NCBI RefSeq assembly: GCF_018604545.1
Contig: NZ_CP075896.1
Span: 7,564,001-7,628,000, forward strand
DNA from: Streptomyces koelreuteriae
GTDB taxonomy: Bacteria; Actinomycetota; Actinomycetes; Streptomycetales; Streptomycetaceae
DNA: 64,000 bases
Direction of reading: 5' to 3'
The position numbers and the translations under genes are program-made. How positions within the stretch are numbered: position 1 is the stretch's first letter; each line of letters opens with the position of its first letter. The notes under the pieces were generated by a model. That model was given only the letters and a program-made list of their open reading frames with translations, did no database searches and had not been told where the DNA came from. Positions 25,569 through 34,822 of the stretch are shown here, one piece after another.

Positions 25569-28259
25569 ATGCAGGCCGAGGTCACCGCCCCTGTCTTCGA
25601 ACACCACCGGGAGCCGCTCGGCATCGGCGAGCCCCGGCCCCGGCTGAGCTGGCGCACCGAGACCGATACACCCGACTGGCGGCAGTCGGCGTACGAGATC
25701 GAGCTGCTCGACGACGCCGGTACCCGGATCGGCGGGACGGACGGCCCGGTCGCCTCGGACGCGCAGGTGCTGGTGCCGTGGCCCGGTCCTGACCTGGCCT
25801 CCCGCACACGGGTCGGGGCACGGGTACGCGTCAGGGACGCCGAGGGCCGGATCTCCGCCTGGTCTCCGGTCGCGTACGCCGAGACCGGACTGCTGGACGC
25901 GGCGGACTGGACGGCCCGCCCGGTCGCCCCGCACCCGGACCTGGGCATCGACCCGGGGCGACCACAGCCCGTCGTTCTGCTCCGCCGCTCCTTCCGGCTG
26001 CGCGCCCCGGTCGCCGCGGCCCGCCTGTACGTCACCGCCCTCGGCGTCTGCCGGCCGGAGCTCAACGGCCGCCCGGTCGGCGCGGACGTCCTCACCCCGG
26101 GCTGGTCCTCGTACCACCACCGGCTGCGCTACTCCACCTACGACGTGACGGAGCACCTGCGCGAGGGCGCGAACGTGCTCGGCGCCCAGCTCGGCGAGGG
26201 CTGGTACAGCGGCCGGCTCGGCTTCCACGGCGGCCGGCGGGGCGTCTACGGCGACCGGCCCGCCCTGCTCGCCCAACTGGAGATCCGCTACACCGACGGG
26301 AGCCGAGAGACCGTCGCCACCGACGGCCGCTGGCAGGCCGCGACCGGCCCGGCGCTGCGGTCCGAGCTGTACGACGGCGAGGAGTACGACGCCCGCCTGG
26401 AGCGCCCCGGCTGGTCCGCACCCGGAGAGTCCGGCGACGGCTGGATGCCCGTCGTCGAACCGGACATGCCCCGGGGCGACTTGGTGGCACCGACCGGCCC
26501 GCCCGTACGCCGCACGCAGACGCTGAAGCCCGTACACGTCCTGACCACCCCGGCCGGACACACGGTGCTGGACTTCGGGCAGAACCTCGTCGGCCGGCTG
26601 CGGCTCAGGGTGCGCGGCGAGGCCGGGCGGACCGTCACCCTGCGCCACGCCGAGGTCCTGGAACACGGCGAACTCGCCCTGCGCCCCCTGCGGCAGGCCG
26701 AGGCCACCGACCGCTACACCCTCAAGGGCGCCCCCGAGGGCGAGACGTACGAGCCGCTCTTCACCTTCCACGGCTTCCGGTACGCCCAAGTGGACGACTG
26801 GCCAGGTGAGTTGGACCCCGACGACATCGAAGCCGTCGTCCTGCACACCGACATGGAACGCACCGGCTGGTTCGCGTGCTCCGACCCCCTGGTCGAGCAG
26901 CTGCACGCGAACATCGTGTGGGGCATGCGCGGCAACTTCCTGGATCTGCCGACCGACTGCCCGCAGCGCGACGAACGCCTCGGCTGGACCGGCGACATCG
27001 CCGTCTTCGCCCCCACGGCCGCCTTCCTGTACGACTGCTCCGGCATGCTCGGCTCCTGGCTGCGCGACCTCGCCGCCGAGCAGCTCGCCCGCCCCGACGG
27101 CGCGATCCCGCCGCTGGTCGTGCCCGACGCCCTGCCCGACGGTTTCCCGGACACGGCGAACGCGATCTGGGCCGACAGCGCGGTCCTCGTCCCCTGGGCG
27201 CTGTACCGGGCCTTCGGCGACGAGGGCCTGTTGCGCACCCAGTGGGAGTCGATGTCCGCCTGGGCCGACGAACTGGAGCGGTATGTGACGGAGGGCGGTG
27301 GCCTGTGGCGCGCCGCGTTCCAGCTCGGCGACTGGCTGGACCCGGGCGCACCGCCCGACCGGCCGGGAGACGCCCGGACGGACGGCGACCTGGTGGCCAA
27401 CGCCTACGCGGCCCGCACGGCCGAGATCATGGCCGACGTGGCGGATCTGCTGGGGGAGCGGGAGCACGCCGAGCGGTACACACGGCTCGCCGGGCGGGTG
27501 CGGGCCGCCTTCGCCGACGAGTTCGTCACCCCGGGCGGCCTGCTCGCCTCGGACGCGCAGACCGCGTACGCGCTGGCCCTGCGGTTCGCGCTGCTGCCCA
27601 CCGCACGGCAGCGCGAGCGGGCCGGCCGGCGCCTGGCGGAGATCGTCCGCCGGGCCGGGTTCCGGATCGCGACCGGGTTCGCCGGCACCCCGCTGATCTG
27701 CGACGCGCTCACCGAGGCGGGCGCGCCCGAGATCGCCTACCGGATGCTGCTGGAGACCGGCTGCCCGTCCTGGCTCTACCCGGTGACCATGGGCGCCACC
27801 ACGGTCTGGGAGCGCTGGGACTCGCTGCTGCCCGACGGCACCGTCAACCCGGGCGAGATGACCTCCTTTAACCACTACGCCCTCGGCGCGGTCGCCGACT
27901 GGCTGCACCGCACCGTCGCCGGGCTCGGGCAGGCCGGGCCCGGCTGGAAGCGGCTGCGCGTCGCACCCGTGCCCGGCGGCACGCTGACCCATGCGCACGC
28001 CGCGCACCTCACGCCGTACGGGCGCGCCGAGGCCGGGTGGGAGCGACGGGGCGACACCGTCACGGTCACGGCGGTGGTCCCGCCCAACACCACGGCCGTG
28101 GTTCAACTCCCGGGCAGCGCAGCCCCGTTCGAGATCGGGTCGGGCAGCCACACCTTCACTGTGGAGCGCTGTGCGATGCCGTCGTGGCCGCCGCTGCCGC
28201 TCCGCCACCCCTTCTCTTCACCGGAGCCGGACGCGGAGGCGGATCCGGTGACGGGCTGA
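25569..28259 (+). CDS. GH78 alpha-L-rhamnosidase
   Basis: 896 residues without a signal peptide, so probably cytoplasmic. Domains in order are an Ig-like N-domain (about 5-110), a rhamnosidase N domain (about 125-300, RLYVTALGVCRPELNGRPVG), a beta-sandwich (about 315-430) and the (alpha/alpha)6 catalytic barrel (about 435-790). The barrel carries DLPTDCPQRDERLGWTGD, with the acidic residues used for inverting hydrolysis. A C-terminal beta domain ends the protein. It removes terminal rhamnose from glycosides. ATG 25569 follows GAGGAG by 8 nt. A LacI-type palindrome lies upstream. Confidence 0.88.
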   Translation: MQAEVTAPVFEHHREPLGIGEPRPRLSWRTETDTPDWRQSAYEIELLDDAGTRIGGTDGPVASDAQVLVPWPGPDLASRTRVGARVRVRDAEGRISAWSPVAYAETGLLDAADWTARPVAPHPDLGIDPGRPQPVVLLRRSFRLRAPVAAARLYVTALGVCRPELNGRPVGADVLTPGWSSYHHRLRYSTYDVTEHLREGANVLGAQLGEGWYSGRLGFHGGRRGVYGDRPALLAQLEIRYTDGSRETVATDGRWQAATGPALRSELYDGEEYDARLERPGWSAPGESGDGWMPVVEPDMPRGDLVAPTGPPVRRTQTLKPVHVLTTPAGHTVLDFGQNLVGRLRLRVRGEAGRTVTLRHAEVLEHGELALRPLRQAEATDRYTLKGAPEGETYEPLFTFHGFRYAQVDDWPGELDPDDIEAVVLHTDMERTGWFACSDPLVEQLHANIVWGMRGNFLDLPTDCPQRDERLGWTGDIAVFAPTAAFLYDCSGMLGSWLRDLAAEQLARPDGAIPPLVVPDALPDGFPDTANAIWADSAVLVPWALYRAFGDEGLLRTQWESMSAWADELERYVTEGGGLWRAAFQLGDWLDPGAPPDRPGDARTDGDLVANAYAARTAEIMADVADLLGEREHAERYTRLAGRVRAAFADEFVTPGGLLASDAQTAYALALRFALLPTARQRERAGRRLAEIVRRAGFRIATGFAGTPLICDALTEAGAPEIAYRMLLETGCPSWLYPVTMGATTVWERWDSLLPDGTVNPGEMTSFNHYALGAVADWLHRTVAGLGQAGPGWKRLRVAPVPGGTLTHAHAAHLTPYGRAEAGWERRGDTVTVTAVVPPNTTAVVQLPGSAAPFEIGSGSHTFTVERCAMPSWPPLPLRHPFSSPEPDAEADPVTG

Positions 28260-28272
28260 CGGAGCGCGCGCC

Positions 28273-29091
28273 TCAGGAGCTCAGCGCTGCGGCACGGGCC
28301 TCCACCGCCGTGGCCGGGTCCCATCCCTCCCCGGGGACGGCCGCGAGCAGCAGCTTGGTGTACGGGTGGGCCGGATCGGTGAGCACCTGCCGGGTCGGGC
28401 CCTGTTCGACGATCCGGCCCTGGCGCATCACCAGCACGTCGTCGGTGATGTGCTGCACCACCGCCAGGTCGTGCCCGACGAAGACGAGCGCGACCCCGGT
28501 GTCCCGGCGGATCTCGTCGAGGAGGCGCAGGATCTGGGCCTGGATCGACACGTCCAGGGCGGCCACGGCCTCGTCCAGGACCAGCACCCGCGGGCCCGGG
28601 GCGAGTGCCCGGGCGATCGCGAGGCGCTGGCGCTGGCCGCCCGAGAGCTGCCGGGGCCGGGCCGCGGCCTCCCGTGCGCCGAGGCCGACCCGGTCGAGGA
28701 GGTCCGCGGCCAGGTCCTCGTCCCGGCCGTGCAGGCGCAGCGCGGTGCGCAGGCACCGGTCGGCCGTGAGGCGCGGGTCGAGCGAGACGTACGGGTCCTG
28801 GAAGACCATCTGGATCTCCCGGGCGCGGGCCAGCCGGGCCGCCTTGCGCCGGGGCGTGCGCGCCTCCCGCGGGCGTCCGTCGACACTGACGGTGCCGGCG
28901 TCGGGCCGCACCAGACCGACCAGCATCCGCGCCACCGTCGTCTTGCCGGACCCGGACTCCCCGACGATCCCGAGCGAACCGCCCCGGGGCACACCGAACG
29001 ACACGTCCTCGGCGGCGGTGAGCCGGCCGCGGCCGGGCAGGGAGTAGGACTTGCGCAGGCCGTCGGCGACCAGCAGAGGGCCTTCGGTCAT
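28273..29091 (-). CDS. Oligopeptide ABC transporter ATPase (DppF/OppF-like)
   Basis: 272 residues. Walker A is GIVGESGSGKTT, the Q-loop is MVFQDPYVSLDPRL, the signature is LSGGQRQR, Walker B is VLVLDEAVAALDV and the switch His is in VFVGHDLAVV. The end carries the short opp-type extension PTRQVLTDPAHPYTK. Walker B ends in DEA rather than the common DEP, a tolerated change. ATG 29091 follows AAAGGAG and overlaps the stop of the partner ATPase (ATGA). It is the last gene of the six-gene operon. Confidence 0.87.
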   Translation of the reverse strand: MTEGPLLVADGLRKSYSLPGRGRLTAAEDVSFGVPRGGSLGIVGESGSGKTTVARMLVGLVRPDAGTVSVDGRPREARTPRRKAARLARAREIQMVFQDPYVSLDPRLTADRCLRTALRLHGRDEDLAADLLDRVGLGAREAAARPRQLSGGQRQRLAIARALAPGPRVLVLDEAVAALDVSIQAQILRLLDEIRRDTGVALVFVGHDLAVVQHITDDVLVMRQGRIVEQGPTRQVLTDPAHPYTKLLLAAVPGEGWDPATAVEARAAALSS

Positions 29092-30053
29092 GGCGTGCTC
29101 CTTTCGGCCGAGGCCGCCGCGGTGGTCACGGCGGTGGGTATCCGGCGGCAGGCCGCCGTTCCGCCGTCCGGGAGTTCCGCCGCCGTCGGCCGCCAGGTGT
29201 CGCACTCCGGCTCGGCGTCGGGGCAGCGGGCGGCGAACGGGCAGCCGGTGAAGACGTCGGACAGGGACGGCGGGCGTCCCGGGATGGGCAGCAGGGTGTG
29301 GGAGGTGTCGCCCAGGGTGGGCGAGCAGGAGAGCAGACCGCGGGTGTAGGGATGCGCGGGGTCGGCGAACAGCGCCTCGGCGGTGCGCTCCTCGACGACC
29401 CGGCCTGCGTACATGACGTACACGCGGTCGCAGTACGCGGCGGCCAGATGCAGGTCATGCGTGATGAACAGCATCCCGGCCCCCTGCTCCGCGCGCAGGG
29501 TGCGCAGCAGGGCGAGGATCTCCGCCTGGGTGGTGACGTCGAGCGCGCTGGTGGCCTCGTCGGCGAGCAGCAGCCGGGGCTCCACGGCCAGGGCGCCCGC
29601 GATGACGACGCGCTGGAGCATGCCGCCGGACAGCTCGTGCGGGCGCTGCCGCAGCCGTCGCTCCGGATCGGACAGGCCGACGGCGGCGAGGAGTTCCACG
29701 GCCCGGGCACGGTCCGCGCCCCGCTCGCGGAGGAAGTCCCCGATGCGGCGCACCGGGTTGAGGGCGGCGCGTGGATCCTGGTGGACCATGGCGACCGTAC
29801 GGGCCCGGTGCCGGCGCAGGTCCTCGCCGGTGAGGGCGAGGACGTCAGCGTCGCCGGCCCGGACGGAGCCGGAGGCCGTGGCGCCGCCGGGCAGCAGGCC
29901 GAGGGCGGCCTTCGCCGTGGTCGACTTGCCCGAGCCGGATTCGCCGACCAGGCCGACGACCTCGCCCGGGGCCACGCGCAGGGACACCTCGTCGAGGAGC
30001 GGCCGGGCCGCGCCCGGAAGCTGCACCGTGAGGTGGTCGAGGGTGAGCAGCAT
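29088..30053 (-). CDS. Oligopeptide ABC transporter ATPase (DppD/OppD-like)
   Basis: 321 residues. Walker A is GLVGESGSGKSTT, the Q-loop is MVHQDPRAALNP, the signature is LSGGMLQR and Walker B is LLLADEATSALDV. The C-terminal opp domain has a cysteine cluster, GCPFAARCPDAEPEC, which in this family often binds an iron-sulphur cluster. It partners with the other ATPase of the same operon. It overlaps both neighbours by the ATGA arrangement, so the stoichiometry is translationally coupled. Confidence 0.87.
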   Translation of the reverse strand: MLLTLDHLTVQLPGAARPLLDEVSLRVAPGEVVGLVGESGSGKSTTAKAALGLLPGGATASGSVRAGDADVLALTGEDLRRHRARTVAMVHQDPRAALNPVRRIGDFLRERGADRARAVELLAAVGLSDPERRLRQRPHELSGGMLQRVVIAGALAVEPRLLLADEATSALDVTTQAEILALLRTLRAEQGAGMLFITHDLHLAAAYCDRVYVMYAGRVVEERTAEALFADPAHPYTRGLLSCSPTLGDTSHTLLPIPGRPPSLSDVFTGCPFAARCPDAEPECDTWRPTAAELPDGGTAACRRIPTAVTTAAASAERSTP

Positions 30054-30895
30054 CAGTTCCGCCCTCCGAGCCGGTCGGCCGCCCAGACGCCGACGACATT
30101 GAAGGAGACGACGACCGCGGCGATCGCGGTGCCGGGTACCAGCGCGGGCAGCAGCGCGCCCTGGACGACGGCGGCCTGCCCCTCCTGCACCATCAGACCC
30201 CAGTCGGAACTGGGCGGCTGGGCGCCGAAGCCGAGGTAGGACAGGGTGGCGAGCGACATCAGCGCCTCACCGAACAGCACCACCAGATAACCGGCGACCG
30301 ACCGGCCCAGGTTCGGCACCAGATACCCCGCGCAGATCCGGGCACCGCCCATGCCCTGGACGCGATAGGCGTCGACGTACGGCTTGCGGCACTCGGAAAG
30401 GGCCAGGGAGCGCGTGTACTTGGCGACCGTCGGCGTGTAGGCGAGACCGAGGGCCAGCACGGACGTGGTCATGCCGGTGCCGAAGACCGCGATGATCAGG
30501 ACGGTGAACAGCAGCCCGGGGAAGGCATACATCACATCCGTCAGCCGGGAGACGAACGCGTCGACCCAGCCGCCCCGCCAGGCGGCCAGCACCCCGAGGG
30601 TGACGCCGAGCAGCGCGGCCACCGCGAGGAGCAGCAGCGGGGCGATGAGGCTGCTGCGGGCGCCGTACAGCACCCGGGAGAGGAGATCTTGGCCGGAGGA
30701 GTCGGTCCCCAGGAGGTGGTCGGGGCTCGTGCCGGCGAGCGAGGCGGACAGGTCGATGGCGTCGGGGGCGTAGGGCGCCAGCAGCGGGGCGAGTACGGCG
30801 GCCAGGACCACCAGGCCCAGGAAACCGCCGGCCACCAGCACACCCAGGGGGCGTCGGGGGCGTACCCGGACGGGGGCGAGCGTGAGCGCGGTCAT
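30053..30895 (-). CDS. Oligopeptide ABC transporter permease (DppC-like)
   Basis: 280 residues. An N-terminal helix is followed by the DppC signature ASLAGTSPDHLLGTDSSGQD, then about five more helices. The cytosolic coupling loop YVDAYRVQGMGGARICAGYL touches the ATPases. The stop overlaps the next start by ATGA. It forms the membrane channel with the DppB-like partner. Confidence 0.87.
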   Translation of the reverse strand: MTALTLAPVRVRPRRPLGVLVAGGFLGLVVLAAVLAPLLAPYAPDAIDLSASLAGTSPDHLLGTDSSGQDLLSRVLYGARSSLIAPLLLLAVAALLGVTLGVLAAWRGGWVDAFVSRLTDVMYAFPGLLFTVLIIAVFGTGMTTSVLALGLAYTPTVAKYTRSLALSECRKPYVDAYRVQGMGGARICAGYLVPNLGRSVAGYLVVLFGEALMSLATLSYLGFGAQPPSSDWGLMVQEGQAAVVQGALLPALVPGTAIAAVVVSFNVVGVWAADRLGGRN

Positions 30896-31845
30896 GCGGT
30901 ACGGGCCTCCTCACGGACGCGCGGGTCGAGCAGCGGATGGACCAGGTCGACGACGGTGGTGACGACGACATAGCCGGTGACCATGAGCAGCAGCACGGCC
31001 TGCGCCACCGGGAAGTCGTGGGTGTTGATCGCGCCGACCAGCAGCGAGCCGATGCCGCTGATGCCGAAGGCGGTCTCGACGACGACCGTCCCGGCGAGCA
31101 TCCCGGCCATGACCAGGCCGCACATGGTGACGATCGGGCCGAGCGCGTTGCGCAGCACATGGCGGCGGACGATGTCCCGCTCCGGGATCCCGGAGGCCCG
31201 GGCCGCCTCGACGTGGTCGGAGGCGGCGGCGTCCGCCATGGCCTGCCGGGTGACCCGGCTGATGAGCGCGAGCGCGCCGAGCGCCAGCGACAGCGCGGGC
31301 AGCGTCAGATGGTGCAGGGTCCCGGCGAGGCCGCTGCCGGCCCCCGTCACCGGGAACCAGCCCAGCTGCACGCCGAACAGCGACACGAGGGCGATCGCCG
31401 CGACGAACGACGGCACGGACGCGGCGAGCGTCGTCCCGCCGACCACGGCCGAGTCGACCCAGGTGGACTGCCGGATCGCGGCGAGGATGCCGGAGCCCAC
31501 ACCGAGGACGACGAACAGCACGGTGGCGTAGGCGACCAGTTCGACGGTGGTGGGCAGCCGGGCCGCGATCAGGTCGGCCACCTGGTCGCCGTACTTGAAG
31601 GAGCGGCCGAGGTCGAGGTGGACGCAGTCGGCGAGCCAGCGCCCGTACTGCACGACCAGCGGCTCGTCCAGGTGGTACTGGGCGCGGACGGCCGCGAGCC
31701 GCTCGGGGGTGAGCTCGTCGCGACCGCCGGCCAGGAAGACGGCGGGGTCGCCGGGGGCCGCGTAGACGGCCGCGAAGATGACGAAGGAGGCGGCGAGAAG
31801 CGTGGCCAGGAAACCGGCCAGGCGCCGTACGATCCGGGCGGCCAT
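30892..31845 (-). CDS. Oligopeptide ABC transporter permease (DppB-like)
   Basis: 317 residues with six helices. It has the DppB pattern: GDPAVFLAGGRDELTPERLA near 30-50, LDLGRSFKYGDQVADLIAAR near 95-115, and the coupling loop HVEAARASGIPERDIVRRHV. The start lies 6 nt after the binding-protein stop. It is part of the operon with the C45 hydrolase at its head. Confidence 0.87.
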   Translation of the reverse strand: MAARIVRRLAGFLATLLAASFVIFAAVYAAPGDPAVFLAGGRDELTPERLAAVRAQYHLDEPLVVQYGRWLADCVHLDLGRSFKYGDQVADLIAARLPTTVELVAYATVLFVVLGVGSGILAAIRQSTWVDSAVVGGTTLAASVPSFVAAIALVSLFGVQLGWFPVTGAGSGLAGTLHHLTLPALSLALGALALISRVTRQAMADAAASDHVEAARASGIPERDIVRRHVLRNALGPIVTMCGLVMAGMLAGTVVVETAFGISGIGSLLVGAINTHDFPVAQAVLLLMVTGYVVVTTVVDLVHPLLDPRVREEARTA

Positions 31846-31851
31846 GGCGGC

Positions 31852-33498
31852 TCAGCCCTTCCTCGCGCCGAGACCGGCCGCCCACGGGTAGTACAGATAG
31901 GCCTGGGAGGCGGGCGCCCCGGTGAGCCGGCTGTTCAGCACCAGCACCGAGGGCACCTGGGCGACGGGGATCCAGACCGCCGCGTCCGTGAACCGCTTCT
32001 GCACGTCGATCGCGAGGGCGGCACGCTGCGCGTCGTCCAGCGTGGACAGCGCCTGGTGCACCTTCTTGTCGTAGGCGGCGTCCTTGAAGCCGATCCAGTT
32101 GTTGGAGGAGTCGGACAGACCGTTGTCGTAGAAGCCCATCGGGTCGGACTTGGAGATGTACCAGTCGCCCACCAGGACGTCGATGCCGGTGCGGGCCTGC
32201 GGGTCGCTGTAGAACTCCTCGAACTGGGTCGTCGGCACCGTCTTGATCTCGCCCTTGAGCCCGATGCGCTGGAGGGCGGCGCGCAGGGCGTTGGCGACGA
32301 CGGTGCGGCCCTGGCTGGCGTCGGTGCCGATGACGATCGGGGCCGACGGCGCGCCGGCCTCCTTCACGAGCTTCTTGGCCTCGGCGATGTCGTCCGCGTC
32401 GGGCGATGCGGGCGCGCCCGCCGCCAACTGCTTCTGCGCGGCGGCGAACTCCGGCTTCGCGTAGCCCCAGGCGCCGGAACCGACCGGGCTCGCCCACGGC
32501 TGCACCAGACCGCCGTAGCCGGACTTGGCGATGCCCGCGCGGTCCAGGGTGAGGGAGACGGCGCGTCGGACGCGCGGGTCCTTCAGACCGCCGCGTTCGG
32601 TGGGGATGAGGTCGAGGGTGGCGGTGGAGGGGCCGTAGTACTGGCTGAGTCCCTTGGCGTCGCGCAGCGCGGAGGCGGTGTTGGGCGACTCGGCGAAGGT
32701 GCCGTCGGCGGCTCCGGTCTTCAGGGCGTTGACCAGGGCGCTGTCGGAGGCCCAGCGGAAGACGACCTCCTTGGTCAGCGGCCGCTCGCCCCAGTAGCCG
32801 TCGTAGGCGCGGATGGTGATCGAGTCACCGGACTTCCAGCCCGTCAGCTCGTACGGGCCCGAGCAGGCGTCGCCCTGGCCCGGGGTGCCGAACTCCTTGC
32901 CCGCCTTCTCCACCTGCTCCTTGTTCCAGACGATGCCGGCGTCGCCCGCGAGGGCCTTGGTGAACAGTGCGTCGGGCTGCTTGAAGCGGACGGTGATCTC
33001 GTCGGCGCCCGTCTTCGTCATGGTGGAGACGTTGGTGAACTCGTCGCTCTGCTCCATGTCCGGGTCGGCGTGCCGCTTCAGGCTCCACAGGACGTCGTCG
33101 GCGGTGAGCTTCGAGCCGTCGTGGAAGGTGACACCGGAGCGGATCTTCAGCACGAGGGTCTTGCCGTCGGGCGTCGTCGCCTTCTCGGCGAGGAACGGCT
33201 TCACAGTCATGTCGGGCTGGAGCTGGTAGAGCCGCTCACAGACGTTGGTGAGGACGACTCGGCCGGCGCTGGAGCCCTGGCTGTCGAGGTCGAGGGAGTC
33301 GGGCTCGTCCTCCAGCAGCCAGTTCACCTTCGCGACCGGGCCCTGGGCGGCGGGCGTGGTCGGGGTGAGCTTCAGCCGCGCGGCGTCGACCGGGCTGCCG
33401 CCGGTCGTGGCGGTGTCGGCTCCGCTGCATCCGACGGCGGTGAGGAGACCGGTGACGACCAGGCCGCAGGTCACGGTCCCGCGTGAGTTTCTGTTCAT
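31852..33498 (-). CDS. Oligopeptide-type ABC substrate-binding lipoprotein
   Basis: 548 residues. The signal peptide ends at the lipobox LTAVGC, so it is lipid-anchored. The SBP family 5 fold is clear: NWLLEDEPDSLDLDSQGS, KPFLAEKATTPDGKTLVLKI, VTFHDGSKLTADDVLWSLKR and VRRAVSLTLDRAGIAKSGYG. Family members bind peptides, nickel chelates, sugars or antibiotic precursors. Its position directly after a C45 acyltransferase/hydrolase gene (13-nt gap) suggests an amide-linked ligand. Confidence 0.87.
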   Translation of the reverse strand: MNRNSRGTVTCGLVVTGLLTAVGCSGADTATTGGSPVDAARLKLTPTTPAAQGPVAKVNWLLEDEPDSLDLDSQGSSAGRVVLTNVCERLYQLQPDMTVKPFLAEKATTPDGKTLVLKIRSGVTFHDGSKLTADDVLWSLKRHADPDMEQSDEFTNVSTMTKTGADEITVRFKQPDALFTKALAGDAGIVWNKEQVEKAGKEFGTPGQGDACSGPYELTGWKSGDSITIRAYDGYWGERPLTKEVVFRWASDSALVNALKTGAADGTFAESPNTASALRDAKGLSQYYGPSTATLDLIPTERGGLKDPRVRRAVSLTLDRAGIAKSGYGGLVQPWASPVGSGAWGYAKPEFAAAQKQLAAGAPASPDADDIAEAKKLVKEAGAPSAPIVIGTDASQGRTVVANALRAALQRIGLKGEIKTVPTTQFEEFYSDPQARTGIDVLVGDWYISKSDPMGFYDNGLSDSSNNWIGFKDAAYDKKVHQALSTLDDAQRAALAIDVQKRFTDAAVWIPVAQVPSVLVLNSRLTGAPASQAYLYYPWAAGLGARKG

Positions 33499-33511
33499 CG
33501 GCGTTTCTCTT

Positions 33512-34705
33512 TCAGCTGGTGCGGCGGACCGGGGAGCCGTCGGGGCCGTCGTAGAGGTTCCAGGGAAGGTGCTGGTAGTCGCGGTCGCAAGGGGTGCCCG
33601 CTGTGACGTGGTAGTCGCCGGTGGTCAGGTCCACGCAGGAGGAGACGAGTGTGGCCCAGTGCTCCACGGCGGGCCTGCGGGTGTCGGGGTGCGTGCACAG
33701 CGACTCAGGCAGGCCGAGGTGGTCGGAGAGGGCCTGCTTGATCAGCTTGCGGGACTCGTCGGGGCCGGTGGATCCGCGCAGCGCCCTCAGGCCCTCCTCG
33801 GCGCGGGGGACGCGGACCAGCGAGTCGGGGGAGAGGGGACGGTAGTCGGCGGCGATGGCCGCGGGGACGCCCGCCTGGTAGTGGTTGCCGTGCACCAGCA
33901 GGCCGTCGGTCGGATACATCCAGCCGTAGCCCGCGGGCGTCGTCTCCAGGTCGACGGCGAAGCCCTCGCGGCAGGTCAGCAGTGCGTTGGAGGCGATATG
34001 GGCCCGGGTGCGGCACAGCACGTCGAGGGCGTCGGTGATCGCGTGCTGGTCGAGGACGCTGCGGCGGACGACGGTCTGCGGCAGGCCGACCGCGTCGTCG
34101 AAGCGTCCGCCGAGCCCGTTGGCGTTGAGGGCGATCCCGGCGGAGTTCGCGCCCTGGCGGCCGATCTGTCCCGCCTCGACCTGCATGATCAGGGTCGGCG
34201 CGGGCGGCTGCACGATCCGCAGCATGACGACCGTGCCGGCGGCCGCGGCCCGCCAGTCCCAGTTCTGGCCCGCCCAGACGTGCCCGTCGCCGCTGGCGGG
34301 TCCGTAGGCGGCGAAGGAGGTGCAGCCCTCGGCGGGCTCCTCCTCGACGACGGCTGCGTCCGTGCCCGAGTCCGTCTCCATGGCCGCGAACGACCGGTCG
34401 TAGAGCACCTCGCCGCGTGCGTTGAGGGCGAGCACGTCCAGCAGTGAGACCCCGGCGCCCTCGGCGGTGCCGCGCATCTCCTCCAGCAGGTGCGGGGCGT
34501 AGGAGGCGACCGGCTCCTGCCAGCGGGCGGCGCGGGCGGTGACCTGCTCCCAGGTCAGTCCGGCGGAGTGGCCGAAGGCCTCCTCGTAGTAGGCGAGCGC
34601 GGTGTGCAGCCGGTCGCGGACGGCCTCGCCGTACTGGCGTCCGCGCTCGAGAGGAGTGCCGGAGATCTCGACGAGAGGGAGGGACGGGGATGCAGGGGGT
34701 GCCAT
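33512..34705 (-). CDS. C45-family acyltransferase/amidohydrolase (Ntn-hydrolase)
   Basis: 397 residues. The key segment is EGCTSFAAYGPASGDGHVWA. The Cys of GCTS would become the N-terminal nucleophile after self-cleavage, as in isopenicillin-N acyltransferase and related C45 enzymes. GQNWDWR follows and NSAGIALNANGLGG is the conserved oxyanion-side loop. Self-processing would give an alpha piece of about 126 residues. There is no signal peptide, so it acts in the cytosol on an imported acyl-amide. It heads the importer operon and faces the RpiR regulator. Confidence 0.8.
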   Translation of the reverse strand: MAPPASPSLPLVEISGTPLERGRQYGEAVRDRLHTALAYYEEAFGHSAGLTWEQVTARAARWQEPVASYAPHLLEEMRGTAEGAGVSLLDVLALNARGEVLYDRSFAAMETDSGTDAAVVEEEPAEGCTSFAAYGPASGDGHVWAGQNWDWRAAAAGTVVMLRIVQPPAPTLIMQVEAGQIGRQGANSAGIALNANGLGGRFDDAVGLPQTVVRRSVLDQHAITDALDVLCRTRAHIASNALLTCREGFAVDLETTPAGYGWMYPTDGLLVHGNHYQAGVPAAIAADYRPLSPDSLVRVPRAEEGLRALRGSTGPDESRKLIKQALSDHLGLPESLCTHPDTRRPAVEHWATLVSSCVDLTTGDYHVTAGTPCDRDYQHLPWNLYDGPDGSPVRRTS

Positions 34706-34748
34706 TGTTCTCCTCGCAGTGGAGGGCTGTCCGCCGCACCGACGTGCT

Positions 34749-34762
34749 GTAACGTCGATTAC
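34749..34762. promoter_or_regulatory. Candidate RpiR operator
   Basis: GTAA-CGTCGA-TTAC is a short inverted repeat in the 117-nt gap between the divergent C45 operon and rpiR-type gene. Symmetry and position suggest an operator. The arms are only 4 bp, so this is tentative. Confidence 0.3.
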
Positions 34763-34822
34763 GAAAACCGCTCCTCTTGGAATGCGTTGTCCAGGAGAGT
34801 AACGGCCGACACGAGGAAGTCA

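Noticed and set aside
30937..33486. 849-codon plus-strand frame opposite the DppB and binding-protein genes
   Set aside because: It has Gly/Val/Asp-rich composition and no family features; the minus-strand genes have clear motifs and overlapping starts.
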